From contig NZ_BMUG01000017.1 of assembly GCF_014650075.1 (NCBI RefSeq), positions 1 through 64,000 on the forward strand: a DNA stretch of 64,000 bases, given 5' to 3'. The notes beneath the pieces are model-generated. The model was given only the letters and a program-made list of their open reading frames with translations, did no database searches and was not told the DNA's origin. The DNA is from Streptomyces microflavus (lineage in GTDB: Bacteria > Actinomycetota > Actinomycetes > Streptomycetales > Streptomycetaceae). How positions within the stretch are numbered: position 1 is the first letter of the stretch; the number at the start of each line of letters is the position of its first letter. This document shows positions 51,310 to 59,565 of this stretch, piece after piece. The position numbers were made by a program, and so were the translations under genes.

Positions 51310-52481
51310 AGGCGAGCGCGTTCCTCTACCCGTGGGACGTGGTCGGGGACCCGGCCGCCGCCTCCCGTATCGCGGAACTCGGCGTCCGGCAGGTCACCCT
51401 GGCCTCCGCCTACCACTCCACCCGGGCCCTGACCCCCCGCCACCCCGCCCACCGCATCGTCACCGCCGAACACGCCGCCGTCCTCTACCCGCCGGACCCG
51501 GACCGCTGGGCGGGGCGCGCCCTCACCCCGTACCGGCAGAGCTGGGTGGCGGGCGACGACCCGTACGGGGAGGCGGCCGAGGCGCTGACCGCCGCCGGTC
51601 TTGAGGTGCACAGCTGGGTCGTCCTCGCGCACAGCTCCCGCCTCGGCGCCGAGCACCCGGACACCTCGGTCCGCAACGCGTACGGGGACCGTTACCCCTG
51701 GGCCCCCTGCATCGCCCGTCCCGCCGTGCGCGCGTACCTCGTGGACCTGGCCGCGGAGGCCGCCGCCCGGCCCGGCGCGCGCGGCACCGAGCTGGAGTCC
51801 TGCGGCTGGTACGGCTTCGCCCACCTCCACGCCCACGACAAGGTCACCGGCGTCGGGCTCGGCGACGCGGCGCAGTACGCCCTGTCGCTCTGCTTCTGCA
51901 CGGAGTGCCGCGAGGGGTACGGGGAGGCGGACGCCGACCCGGACGAACTGGCCGCCGCCGTCCGCCGCGCCCTGGAACCGGCCTGGTCCGGCAGCGGCTC
52001 CACGGAGTCCGGCTGGGACGGCGTCCACCGGCTCCTCGGCCCCGAACTCGCGGACGCCACCCTGCGCTGGCGCGGCCGGGTCGCCCGTACATTCCAGGAG
52101 TCGGCCGTCGCCGCCGTCCGGGCCGCCGCCCCGCCGGGCTTCCAGGTGCTGCTGCACGCCGACCCCGCCCCGTCCCGCACCGGCGCCAACGTCGGCGTGG
52201 ACCCGGGCCACATCCTCGATGTGGCGGACGGGGTGGTGCTGCCCTGCACCGGGCCCGACACCGTACGGGAAGCGGTGCTCGGGCCGTTCAAGGGCCGTAC
52301 CGGCGTCCTCGCGGCCAACTTCGGTGTGGTCACCGGGATGGGCGGCAGCCCCCGCACCCTGGAGCGGGACGCGGCCCACGCCGCCTCGCTCGGCGCGGAC
52401 CAACTGCGCCTGTACCACGCGGGGCTGGCCTCCGGACCGGACCTGGAGGCCGTCGCCGGCGCGCTGTCACGGATCGGGTGA
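51306..52481 (+). CDS. Unrecognised TIM-barrel-like protein coupled to KDG dehydratase
   Basis: A 391-residue soluble protein whose exact family I do not recognise. It looks like a glycoside-hydrolase-type TIM barrel. A strand start (MKASAFLYPWDVVG, RIAELGVRQVTLASAYHSTRAL) is followed by GLEVHSWVVLAHSSRLG, a conserved-looking acidic core ELESCGWYGFAHLHAHDK, a CxCxxC cluster (LCFCTECREGY) that could bind a metal, and late strands FQVLLHADPAP and RTGVLAANFGVVTGMGG. GTG start overlapping the dehydratase stop, so both are translated together. The pairing suggests it acts on a sugar acid or its conjugate; that is inference. Confidence 0.72.
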   Translation: MKASAFLYPWDVVGDPAAASRIAELGVRQVTLASAYHSTRALTPRHPAHRIVTAEHAAVLYPPDPDRWAGRALTPYRQSWVAGDDPYGEAAEALTAAGLEVHSWVVLAHSSRLGAEHPDTSVRNAYGDRYPWAPCIARPAVRAYLVDLAAEAAARPGARGTELESCGWYGFAHLHAHDKVTGVGLGDAAQYALSLCFCTECREGYGEADADPDELAAAVRRALEPAWSGSGSTESGWDGVHRLLGPELADATLRWRGRVARTFQESAVAAVRAAAPPGFQVLLHADPAPSRTGANVGVDPGHILDVADGVVLPCTGPDTVREAVLGPFKGRTGVLAANFGVVTGMGGSPRTLERDAAHAASLGADQLRLYHAGLASGPDLEAVAGALSRIG

Positions 52482-52523
52482 GGCGGGCGCACCGGGGGCG
52501 GCGCGGGGCCGGCGGGCGGGGCC

Positions 52524-53438
52524 TCAGGAGCGCGGGACCATACGGTGCGCCTCCGCGCGCTCCACGAAGATCCGGTGCAGGTCGCGGGCGGCCCGGGTGA
52601 CCGAGCCCGAGCGGCTGCGCTGCACCACCAGCAGCACCGTCGTGGAGTCGCCCGCCAGCGGACGGCAGGTGATCGCGCCGGTCCGCTCCAGCGGGTCCCC
52701 GACCACGCTGTAGTCCGGGAGCACGGTGACCCCCAGCCCCTCCGCCACCATCAGCTTGCCCATCTCCGCGCCGTCGGCGGAGTACGAGAAGGAGGGCACC
52801 CGGCCCTTCAGCAGCCGGTGGGTGAAGCGGTGCATCAGATAGCCGGAGCGCATCACGATCAGCGGCTCGCGCAGCAGGTCGTCCACCCCGACCGACTCCA
52901 GGGACGCCAGCGGGCTGTCGGGGCGCAGGCAGACGACCGGCCGGCCCCGGAGCAGCTCCGTGGTGTGCAGGTCGGGGGCCAGGTCGTCGCCCTCCAGATA
53001 GTTCACCAGGCCCAGGTCGACACCGCCCTCCAGCAGGGACCGGTGGATCACCGACTGCTGGGCCGCGATCACCTCCACCTCGGTCGCCGGGTGCAGCGCG
53101 TGGAACTCCCGGATCGCCGGTACGAGGAGGGGGACCGTCGCCGCGAACACCGTGCCGAGCCGGACCGTACGGCTGGTCCGGTGCTGCTCGTCGGCGGCCC
53201 GGCGCAGCCGGTCGACCGCGTCCAGCACCCCGATGATGTGCGGCAGCAGCTCGCGCCCCGCATCACTGATCGTCGCCCCCGACCGCTTCCGGTCCAGCAC
53301 GGTCACCCCGAGCTCGCGCTCCAGGTTCCGCACGGTCTCGCTCAGCGCGGGCTGCGACAGGTGCAGTTCCTCCGCCGCCCGGCGCAGGGACCCCAGCCGG
53401 GTGACCGCCTCGATGTACTCCAGCTGCTCGATCCGCAC
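52524..53438 (-). CDS. LysR-family transcriptional regulator of the organosulfur cluster
   Basis: A 304-residue LysR regulator: HTH at 2-60 (RIEQLEYIEAVTRLGSLRRAAEELHLSQPALSETVRNLERELG), then a periplasmic-binding-protein-like effector domain (VRLGTVFAATVPLLVPAIREFHALHPATEVEVI, later MVAEGLGVTVLPDYSV). The GTG at 53438 with GGAGAGG upstream is chosen; the frame is open to 53759, but that part is not LysR-like. Divergent from the sfnG operon, so it most likely activates it under sulfur limitation, in the way CysB/Cbl-type LysR proteins do elsewhere. This role is inference. Confidence 0.9.
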   Translation of the reverse strand: MRIEQLEYIEAVTRLGSLRRAAEELHLSQPALSETVRNLERELGVTVLDRKRSGATISDAGRELLPHIIGVLDAVDRLRRAADEQHRTSRTVRLGTVFAATVPLLVPAIREFHALHPATEVEVIAAQQSVIHRSLLEGGVDLGLVNYLEGDDLAPDLHTTELLRGRPVVCLRPDSPLASLESVGVDDLLREPLIVMRSGYLMHRFTHRLLKGRVPSFSYSADGAEMGKLMVAEGLGVTVLPDYSVVGDPLERTGAITCRPLAGDSTTVLLVVQRSRSGSVTRAARDLHRIFVERAEAHRMVPRS

Positions 53439-53513
53439 GGCGGCCTCTCCCTCGACTTCCCCGCCCGGGCTTCTGTGGAAGGGAAACCCTATCGCTCCCT
53501 CGCCGATGCCTTC

Positions 53514-53543
53514 TCGACCTGGAGCGTTCCGGCACCCTACTCT
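53514..53543 (+). promoter_or_regulatory. Candidate promoter of the organosulfur operon
   Basis: TCGACC (53514-53519) and TACTCT (53538-53543) are 18 bases apart; transcription would begin near 53550, 55 bases before the leader ORF. A LysR-site-like AGGGAAACCCT lies upstream near 53480. Confidence 0.45.
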
Positions 53544-53604
53544 GGGACCCGAAGGCGTCCCCGGATCACCGGGTGCCCGCCGCGGAACGCGAAAGGAGAG
53601 GGAT

Positions 53605-53679
53605 GTGCGCTGCCTGACCCGTCGCCGCCACATCGACCTCGGCCGCGTTTCCAGCGCCTTCTGTTGTCGCGAAGTCTGA
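53605..53679 (+). CDS. Cys-containing leader peptide of the organosulfur operon
   Basis: A 24-residue ORF, GTG start with AAAGGAGAGG 5 bases upstream. Its sequence includes RRRHIDLGRVSSAFCC and ends REV. The HIDL-x-R-x-SA-x-C pattern is the one seen in streptomycete leader peptides placed in front of sulfur-assimilation and transport operons; the two adjacent Cys codons near the end fit ribosome stalling when Cys-tRNA is scarce. The next gene, sfnG, begins 177 bases downstream, leaving room for regulatory RNA structure. It is too short to be an enzyme, and its role as a leader is inferred from position and sequence. Confidence 0.8.
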   Translation: MRCLTRRRHIDLGRVSSAFCCREV

Positions 53680-53741
53680 GGAGCTCCTTCCCCCTTCGCG
53701 CCCCGCGTACGCCGTGCACCTTTGCGTACGCCGTCGCGCTC

Positions 53742-53813
53742 GTGCGGTGACCACCGCACCCGGAACGCTCTCCTCCTCCCGCGCCCCTCGCCCCTGATCG
53801 GGTTTCTCGATCA
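53742..53813 (+). promoter_or_regulatory. Candidate attenuator hairpins between leader peptide and sfnG
   Basis: GTGCGGTG-AC-CACCGCAC (53742-53759) is a perfect 8-bp hairpin. TGATCG-GGTTTCT-CGATCA (53795-53813) is a second, 6-bp one. GCGTACGCCGT also occurs twice just upstream (near 53705 and 53724), so alternative pairings are possible. Confidence 0.45.
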
Positions 53814-53855
53814 CCCGGGGCCACCTCGCCGTGCCCAGCCCTCCGGGAGAACCGC

Positions 53856-54956
53856 ATGTCCACTCCGCCCTCCGCCGACCCGGTCCGCTTCGCGTACTGG
53901 GTACCCAACGTCAGCGGCGGCCTCGTCACCAGCACCATCGAGCAGCGCACCGACTGGGGGTACGACTACAACCGCGAACTCGCCGTCCTCGCCGAGAACA
54001 ACGGCTTCGACTACGCGCTCAGCCAGGTCCGCTACATGGCCAGCTACGGCGCCGAGTACCAGCACGAGTCCACCTCCTTCAGCCTCGCCCTGCTGCTCGC
54101 CACCCAGCGGCTGAAGGTCATCGCCGCCGTCCACCCCGGTCTCTGGCACCCCGGCGTCCTCGCCAAACTGGGCGCCACCGCCGACCACCTGAGCAACGGG
54201 CGCTTCGCCGTCAACGTGGTCAGCGGCTGGTTCAAGGACGAGTTCACCGCACTCGGCGAACCCTGGCTGGAACACGACGAGCGCTACCGCCGCTCCGAGG
54301 AGTTCATCCGGGCCCTGCGCGCCGTCTGGACCGAGGACCACGCCGAACTCGCCGGGGACTTCTACCGCATCCGCGACTTCACCCTGAAGCCCAAGCCGAT
54401 CACCTCACCGCACCGCCCGCACCCGGAGATCTTCCAGGGCGGCAACTCCACCGCGGCCCGGCAGATGGCCGGCCGCGTCTCCGACTGGTACTTCTCCAAC
54501 GGCAAGGACTTCGACGGCGTCACCGAGCAGATCGACGACGTCCGCACCGCCGCCGGGAGCGCCGGACGCACCCCGCCCCGCTTCGGCCTCAACGGCTTCC
54601 TCATCGCCCGCGACACCGAGGCCGAGGCCCGCGACACCCTGCGCGAGATCGTCGCCAAGGCCGACACGGAGGCCGTCCACGGCTTCGGCTCGGCCGTCAA
54701 ACAGGCCGGGAGCTCCACCGCCGACGGCAAGGGCATGTGGCAGGACTCCTCCTTCGAGGACCTCGTCCAGTACAACGACGGCTTCCGTACGGGACTCATC
54801 GGCACCCCGGAACAGATCGCGGAGCGCATCGTCGCCTACAAGCGGCTCGGCGTCGACCTGCTGCTCCTCGGCTTCCTGCACTACCACGAGGAGGTCGAGT
54901 ACTTCGGCAAGAACGTGCTGCCGCTCGTCCGCGAACTGGAGGCCGACGCCCTCTAG
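53856..54956 (+). CDS. sfnG: Dimethyl sulfone monooxygenase SfnG
   Basis: FMNH2-dependent monooxygenase cleaving dimethyl sulfone to methanesulfinate and formaldehyde, for sulfur scavenging. The 366-residue luciferase-like (LLM) protein closely follows Pseudomonas SfnG: RFAYWVPNVSGGLVTSTIEQRTDWG at the N-terminus, GAEYQHESTSFS, FAVNVVSGWFKDEF, HDERYRRSEEFIRALR and RVSDWYFSNGKDFDGV. First enzyme of the operon, after the Cys leader peptide. GGGAGA ribosome site. The flavin is probably supplied by SsuE (56280). Confidence 0.94.
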   Translation: MSTPPSADPVRFAYWVPNVSGGLVTSTIEQRTDWGYDYNRELAVLAENNGFDYALSQVRYMASYGAEYQHESTSFSLALLLATQRLKVIAAVHPGLWHPGVLAKLGATADHLSNGRFAVNVVSGWFKDEFTALGEPWLEHDERYRRSEEFIRALRAVWTEDHAELAGDFYRIRDFTLKPKPITSPHRPHPEIFQGGNSTAARQMAGRVSDWYFSNGKDFDGVTEQIDDVRTAAGSAGRTPPRFGLNGFLIARDTEAEARDTLREIVAKADTEAVHGFGSAVKQAGSSTADGKGMWQDSSFEDLVQYNDGFRTGLIGTPEQIAERIVAYKRLGVDLLLLGFLHYHEEVEYFGKNVLPLVRELEADAL

Positions 54957-54996
54957 TCCCGTCCGCCACCGTCCGACAGCTTGCGAAAGGTTCAGC

Positions 54997-56214
54997 ATGA
55001 GCACCGCAGCACCCACGCAGTGGAAGACGCTCCCCGCCCCCGGCACCCCGGCGGCCTGGATCGAGCGCGCGGCCGAGGTCGCCGCGCTCCTCGCCACCGA
55101 CGCCGCCGCCCGTGACAAGGCGGGCGCCACCCCGTACACCGAGATCCAGCTGCTCAAGGACTCCGGACTCGTCACCCTGCTCGGCCCGCCCGCCCACGGC
55201 GGCGGGGGCCAGGACTGGACGACCGCCTACCGGGTGATCCGTGAGGTCGCCAAGGCCGACGGCTCCATCGGACAGCTCCTCGGCTACCACTACCTCTGGA
55301 ACTGGGCCGCCCGTCTCGTCGGCACCCGCGAACAGTGGGAGCACGTCGAGGCCGAGGCGGTCCGGCAGACCTGGTTCTTCGGCGGCGCGGTCAACCCGCG
55401 CGACACCGACGTGGTGGTCACCGAGCACGGCGACGACCTCCTCTTCACCGGCGCCAAGACCTTCTCCACCGGCAGCAAGGTCTCCGACGTCACCGTCCTC
55501 GAAGGCGTCCTGGAAGGCACCGACCAGCACATCTTCGCCATCGTGCCCTCCGACAGCGAAGGCCTCGTCTTCCACGACGACTGGGACAACATCGGCCAGC
55601 GCCTCACCGAGAGCGGCGGTGTCACGATCGACGGCGTCCGCACCCCGTGGGCCTCGGCCGCCGGTTACGTGGACAAGGAGTTCCGGCCCCGCGTCTACAA
55701 CACCCTCAACGTGCCGACGATCCAGCTGGTGTTCATCTCCTTCTACCTGGGCATCGCCGCCGGGGCCCTGGAGACCGCCGCCACCTACACCCGCACCAAG
55801 ACCCGTTCCTGGCTGCACGGCGGCTACGACCGGGCCGTCGACGAGCCGTACGTCATCGACACCTACGGCGACCTGACCGCCAAGCTCTGGGCCGTCGAAG
55901 CCCTGGCCGACGCGGTCGCCGCCGAAGGGCAGAAGCTGCACGACGCCCCGGACGAGGTCACCGAGCGGTCCCGCGGCGAGTTCGAGGTCCGGGTCGCGGC
56001 AGCGAAGGCCCGCGCCACCGAGGTGGCCCTGGAGGTCACCAGCCGGATCTTCGAGGTCACCGGCGCCCGCGCCACCGCCTCCGCCGAGGGGCTCGACCGC
56101 TTCTGGCGCAACATCCGCACCCACACCCTGCACGACCCGGTCGCCTACAAGCGCCGCGAGGTCGGGCGCCACGTCCTGACCGGCGAACTCCCCGAACCCA
56201 CCTGGTACTCCTGA
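54997..56214 (+). CDS. Acyl-CoA-dehydrogenase-fold flavin monooxygenase (MsuC/DszC-like)
   Basis: A 405-residue group D flavin monooxygenase with the acyl-CoA dehydrogenase fold. It has IREVAKADGSIGQLLGYHYLWNWAARLVG, the flavin-site GAKTFSTGSKVSD, DWDNIGQRLTESGGV, and near the C-terminus LDRFWRNIRTHTLHDPVAYKRREVG. The RNIRTHTLHDP signature is shared by DszC, MsuC and SfnC and is not found in true acyl-CoA dehydrogenases. In this context the likely step is methanesulfinate to methanesulfonate (MsuC), but the exact sulfur substrate is inferred. Starts 40 bases after sfnG; a hairpin follows. Confidence 0.86.
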   Translation: MSTAAPTQWKTLPAPGTPAAWIERAAEVAALLATDAAARDKAGATPYTEIQLLKDSGLVTLLGPPAHGGGGQDWTTAYRVIREVAKADGSIGQLLGYHYLWNWAARLVGTREQWEHVEAEAVRQTWFFGGAVNPRDTDVVVTEHGDDLLFTGAKTFSTGSKVSDVTVLEGVLEGTDQHIFAIVPSDSEGLVFHDDWDNIGQRLTESGGVTIDGVRTPWASAAGYVDKEFRPRVYNTLNVPTIQLVFISFYLGIAAGALETAATYTRTKTRSWLHGGYDRAVDEPYVIDTYGDLTAKLWAVEALADAVAAEGQKLHDAPDEVTERSRGEFEVRVAAAKARATEVALEVTSRIFEVTGARATASAEGLDRFWRNIRTHTLHDPVAYKRREVGRHVLTGELPEPTWYS

Positions 56215-56220
56215 CCCGCC

Positions 56221-56257
56221 CCGGGCCCGGTGCGCACCTTCCCCGCACCGGGCCCGG
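56221..56257 (+). terminator. Hairpin inside the organosulfur operon
   Basis: CCGGGCCCGGTGCG and CGCACCGGGCCCGG form a perfect 14-bp stem with a 9-base loop, 6 bases after the preceding stop and 22 before ssuE. It could be a partial terminator or an mRNA-stabilising stem. Confidence 0.6.
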
Positions 56258-56279
56258 ACAGCCCCAGAAACGAGGTCCC

Positions 56280-56834
56280 ATGGCCACCGTCCTGTCGGTC
56301 TCCGGCAGCCCCTCCGCCACCTCCCGCACCGCCCGGCTGCTGCGCCACCTTGACGCCGACCTGAGCGCCCAGGGCCACGAGGTGATACCCCTCGACGTCC
56401 GTACGCTGCCCGCCGAAGCCCTCCTCGGCGCCGACTTCGCCCACCCCGAGATCGTCCGAGCCACCGAGCTGTTCGCCCGCGCCGACGGCATCGTCATCGG
56501 CACACCCGTCTACAAGGCCGCCTACTCGGGCCTGCTCAAGACCCTCCTGGACCTGCTGCCCCAGTACGCGCTCACCGGCAAGACCGTGCTCCCGCTGGCC
56601 ACCGGCGGCTCCACCGCCCATGTCCTGGCGCTCGACTACGCCCTGCGCCCGGTGCTCTCGTCGATGGGGGCCGCGCACATCGTGCAGGGCTGGTTCGTCC
56701 TGGACCGGCACATCACGACGGGCGAGGACGGTTCGGTCGTCCTCGACCCCGCATCCGCTGCCCCGCTCGACCAGGTGGTCGCCCAGTTCGCCGCCGCCCT
56801 GGACCGGACCGCCCCGGTCCCCGCCACCCGCTGA
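56280..56834 (+). CDS. ssuE: NAD(P)H-dependent FMN reductase
   Basis: Flavodoxin-like reductase providing FMNH2 to the monooxygenases around it. The 184 residues follow SsuE/MsuE: VLSVSGSPSATSRTARLL (phosphate-binding start), ADGIVIGTPVYKAAYSGLLKTLLDLLPQYAL and VLPLATGGSTAHVLALDYALRPVLSSMG. The ATG at 56280 is preceded by GAGG. Overall identity to the two-component sulfonate systems looks high by eye, so the assignment is secure. Confidence 0.94.
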   Translation: MATVLSVSGSPSATSRTARLLRHLDADLSAQGHEVIPLDVRTLPAEALLGADFAHPEIVRATELFARADGIVIGTPVYKAAYSGLLKTLLDLLPQYALTGKTVLPLATGGSTAHVLALDYALRPVLSSMGAAHIVQGWFVLDRHITTGEDGSVVLDPASAAPLDQVVAQFAAALDRTAPVPATR

Positions 56835-56877
56835 CCCCTGTCCGTACCGCTATCCGTACCGCTCCTGGAGGCAGGCC

Positions 56878-58089
56878 GTGACCGCGCCGACCCGACGACC
56901 ACCCATCACCGCGCGGGTGATCCGCGACGACGCCGAGGCCCTGCGCACCGCCGCCGGACTCGCCGGGGAGTTCCGCGCAGGAGCGTCCGGGCGGGACGCC
57001 CGCCGTGAGCTGCCCCGCGCCGAACTCGACCGCCTCACCGCCACCGGCCTCCTCGCCATCACCGTCCCTGCCGAGCACGGCGGGGCCGACGTCTCCGCCG
57101 TCACCCTCGCGGAGGTCTTCCGGCTGCTCGCCTCCGCCGACGCCAGCCTGGCGCAGATCCCGCAGAGCCACTTCGCGTACGTCAACGTGCTGCGGCAGCA
57201 GGGCAGTCCGGAGCAGCAGGCCTTCTTCTTCGCCGAGGTGCTGGCCGGCCGCCGCTTCGGCAACGCCCAGTCCGAGGCCGGGACCAAGCACCTCCAGGAC
57301 ATCCGCACCCGGCTGGCGGACGCCGGGGACGGCTCGTACCTCCTGACCGGGGTGAAGAACTACTCCACCGGCGCCCTGTTCGCCGACTGGATCCCCGTCC
57401 TCGCCCGCGCCGAGGACGACCTGCTCCATGTCGCGTACGTCCCCGCCGACGCCCCCGGCCTCACCGTCGTCGACGACTGGGACGGCATGGGGCAGCGGAC
57501 CACCGCGAGCGGCACGGTCCGCCTGGAGTCCGTCCCGGTCCCCGCGGCCCACGTCGTCCCCCACCACCTCACCTTCACGGGCCCCCAACTCCACGGCGCG
57601 ATCGCCCAGTTGCTGCACACCGCCATCGACGCGGGGATCGCGGCCGGGGCGCTGGCGGAGGCGGTGGACTTCGTACGGACCCGGAGCCGGCCCTGGTTCG
57701 AGAGCGGATACGCGAGCGCCGCCGAGGACCCCCTCCTCATCCAGCGTTTCGGTGAACTCGCCGTCCGCCACCGGGCCGCCGACGCGCTGCTCGTGGCCGC
57801 CGCGCGGGCCGTGGACACCGCACGGGCCGGTCTGGACGACGACAGCGCGGCCGAGGCGTCGATCGCCGTGGCGGCGGCGAAGGCGTACGCCGGGAGCGCG
57901 GCGCTGGAGATCGCGGACGCGCTGTTCGAGGTCTCCGGGACGCGCGCCGCCCTCGACAGCCTGAACCTGCACCGGCACTGGCGCGACGCCCGCACCCACA
58001 CCCTGCACGATCCGGCGCGCTGGAAGATCCAGCACATCGGGCGGTACGTCCTCAACGGCACCCGCCCGCCCCGCCACGGCCTGCTCTGA
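56878..58089 (+). CDS. SfnB-family sulfur-acquisition oxidoreductase
   Basis: A 403-residue acyl-CoA-dehydrogenase-fold protein of the SfnB sulfur-acquisition family. The N-terminus is ARVIRDDAEALRTAAGLAGEF, then LLAITVPAEHGGADVSAVTLAEVFRLLASADASLAQIPQSHFAYVN, GVKNYSTGALFADWIPVLAR and, near the end, HRHWRDARTHTLHDPARWKIQHIG, which is the DszC/SfnB-type RTHTLHDP motif. GTG at 56878 with GGAGG upstream. Distantly related to the protein at 54997; together they may handle sulfinate, sulfone or thioether oxidation. Exact substrate not known. Confidence 0.88.
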   Translation: MTAPTRRPPITARVIRDDAEALRTAAGLAGEFRAGASGRDARRELPRAELDRLTATGLLAITVPAEHGGADVSAVTLAEVFRLLASADASLAQIPQSHFAYVNVLRQQGSPEQQAFFFAEVLAGRRFGNAQSEAGTKHLQDIRTRLADAGDGSYLLTGVKNYSTGALFADWIPVLARAEDDLLHVAYVPADAPGLTVVDDWDGMGQRTTASGTVRLESVPVPAAHVVPHHLTFTGPQLHGAIAQLLHTAIDAGIAAGALAEAVDFVRTRSRPWFESGYASAAEDPLLIQRFGELAVRHRAADALLVAAARAVDTARAGLDDDSAAEASIAVAAAKAYAGSAALEIADALFEVSGTRAALDSLNLHRHWRDARTHTLHDPARWKIQHIGRYVLNGTRPPRHGLL

Positions 58090-58123
58090 ACCACCATCCC
58101 CTGCGGCTTCCTTCGGAGAAACG

Positions 58124-59278
58124 ATGTCCCTCACCTTCCACTGGTTCCTGCCCACCAACGGCGACAGCCGCCATGTCGTCGGCGGCGGCCACGGCACCCC
58201 GGTCACCGCGGCGGGGGGCGACCGGCCGCCGACGGTCCGCTACCTCGCCCAGATAGCCCGCGCCGCCGAGGACGTCGGCTTCACGGGCGTGCTCACCCCC
58301 ACCGGGGCCTGGTGCGAGGACGCCTGGCTCACCACCGCGATGGTCAGCCAGCACACCGAGCGGCTGAAGTTCCTGGTCGCCTTCCGGCCCGGCTTCATCT
58401 CGCCGACGCTGGCCGCCCAGATGGCCTCCACCTACCAGCGGCAGACCGGGGGCCGGCTGCTGCTCAACGTCGTCACCGGCGGCGAGAGCCATGAGCAGCG
58501 CGCGTACGGGGACTTCCTGGACAAGGACGCCCGCTATGCCCGCACCGGCGAATTCCTGCAGATCGTCCGGCAGTTGTGGGACGGCAAGACCGTCGACCTG
58601 GACGGCGACCACCTCCATGTCGAGCAGGCCCGGCTGACCCAGCTCCCCGACCCCGTACCGGAGGTCTACTTCGGCGGCTCCTCCCCGGCCGCCGGACGCG
58701 TCGCCGCCCGCTACTCGGACGTCTACCTCACCTGGGGCGAACCGCCCGCCCAGGTCGCGGAGAAGATCGCCTGGATCAGGGGGCTCGCCGCCGAGGAGGG
58801 CCGTACCGTACGGTTCGGGATCCGGCTGCACGTGATCACCCGGGACACCTCGGAGGCGGCCTGGGCCGAGGCGGACCGGCTGCTCGCCGGCTTCGACCCG
58901 GCGGCCGTGCGGTCGGTCCAGGAGGGCCTGGCGCGCAGCGAGTCCGAGGGGCAGCGGCGGATGCTGGAGCTGCACGGCGGCGGCCGGGACGGCCTGGAGA
59001 TCCACCCCAACCTGTGGGCGGGCATCGGCCTCGTCCGGGGCGGCGCGGGCACCGCCCTGGTCGGCAGCCACGCGGAGGTCGCGGACCGGATCAGGGAGTA
59101 CCACGCCCTGGGCATCGACGAGTTCGTGCTCTCCGGCTACCCGCACCTGGAGGAGGCGTACTGGTTCGGCGAGGGCGTCCTGCCCCGGCTGGCCGAGGAG
59201 GGCCTGTGGACACACCCGGCGGGCCCGGTCCGGCCGGGCGGCGCCACGGAGATCCCGTTCGCGGGCGGGGCGCGGTGA
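58124..59278 (+). CDS. ssuD: FMNH2-dependent alkanesulfonate monooxygenase
   Basis: Cleaves alkanesulfonates to sulfite and an aldehyde, the step that frees usable sulfur. The 384-residue LLM barrel matches SsuD closely: FHWFLPTNGDSRHV, TPTGAWCEDAWLTTAMVSQ with the conserved active-site Cys, FLVAFRPGFISPTLAAQMA, VYLTWGEPPAQVAEKI, IRLHVITRDT with the catalytic-region His, and LEIHPNLWAGIGLVRGGAGTALVGS with SGYPHLEEAYWFGE. Last gene of the operon; no ssuABC sulfonate importer is present in the window. A 217-bp MITE begins 71 bases after it. Confidence 0.95.
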   Translation: MSLTFHWFLPTNGDSRHVVGGGHGTPVTAAGGDRPPTVRYLAQIARAAEDVGFTGVLTPTGAWCEDAWLTTAMVSQHTERLKFLVAFRPGFISPTLAAQMASTYQRQTGGRLLLNVVTGGESHEQRAYGDFLDKDARYARTGEFLQIVRQLWDGKTVDLDGDHLHVEQARLTQLPDPVPEVYFGGSSPAAGRVAARYSDVYLTWGEPPAQVAEKIAWIRGLAAEEGRTVRFGIRLHVITRDTSEAAWAEADRLLAGFDPAAVRSVQEGLARSESEGQRRMLELHGGGRDGLEIHPNLWAGIGLVRGGAGTALVGSHAEVADRIREYHALGIDEFVLSGYPHLEEAYWFGEGVLPRLAEEGLWTHPAGPVRPGGATEIPFAGGAR

Positions 59279-59348
59279 ACGGCCTCCCGGCCGCCGGAGC
59301 ATGCGCGTGCCGGGGCACGCGAGCCCGCCCTGATCCGAACGAAGGGCC

Positions 59349-59565
59349 CTAGGGCCTGTCGTCAAACTGCCGCCTGCCGGGCGACGCCTGGCACGCACGC
59401 TCGCGGCGTTGCCGAAATGGCCAAGTAGCTCCTTCCCCAAGCTCTCAACTGCGTTCGAGCAGGGGAGACCCCATCCGAGACCATTCCGGCGCCTTGCGAT
59501 CGCACGCACCAGACGCCGCCCGGCCGCCCTTCGGGCGACGACGGCAGTTTGACGACAGGCCCTAG
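59349..59565. mobile_element. MITE-like element with 24-bp perfect terminal inverted repeats
   Basis: The 217-base segment starts CTAGGGCCTGTCGTCAAACT and ends with the exact complement; 24 of 24 bases match (59349-59372 and 59542-59565). CTAG at both ends may be the duplicated target. Subterminal sequences (CCGGGCGACGCCTGG and CCAGACGCCGCCCGG) extend the inverted repeat imperfectly. It holds no ORF of note, so it needs a transposase in trans. The right-hand CTAG contains the stop codon of the hydrolase. Confidence 0.88.
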
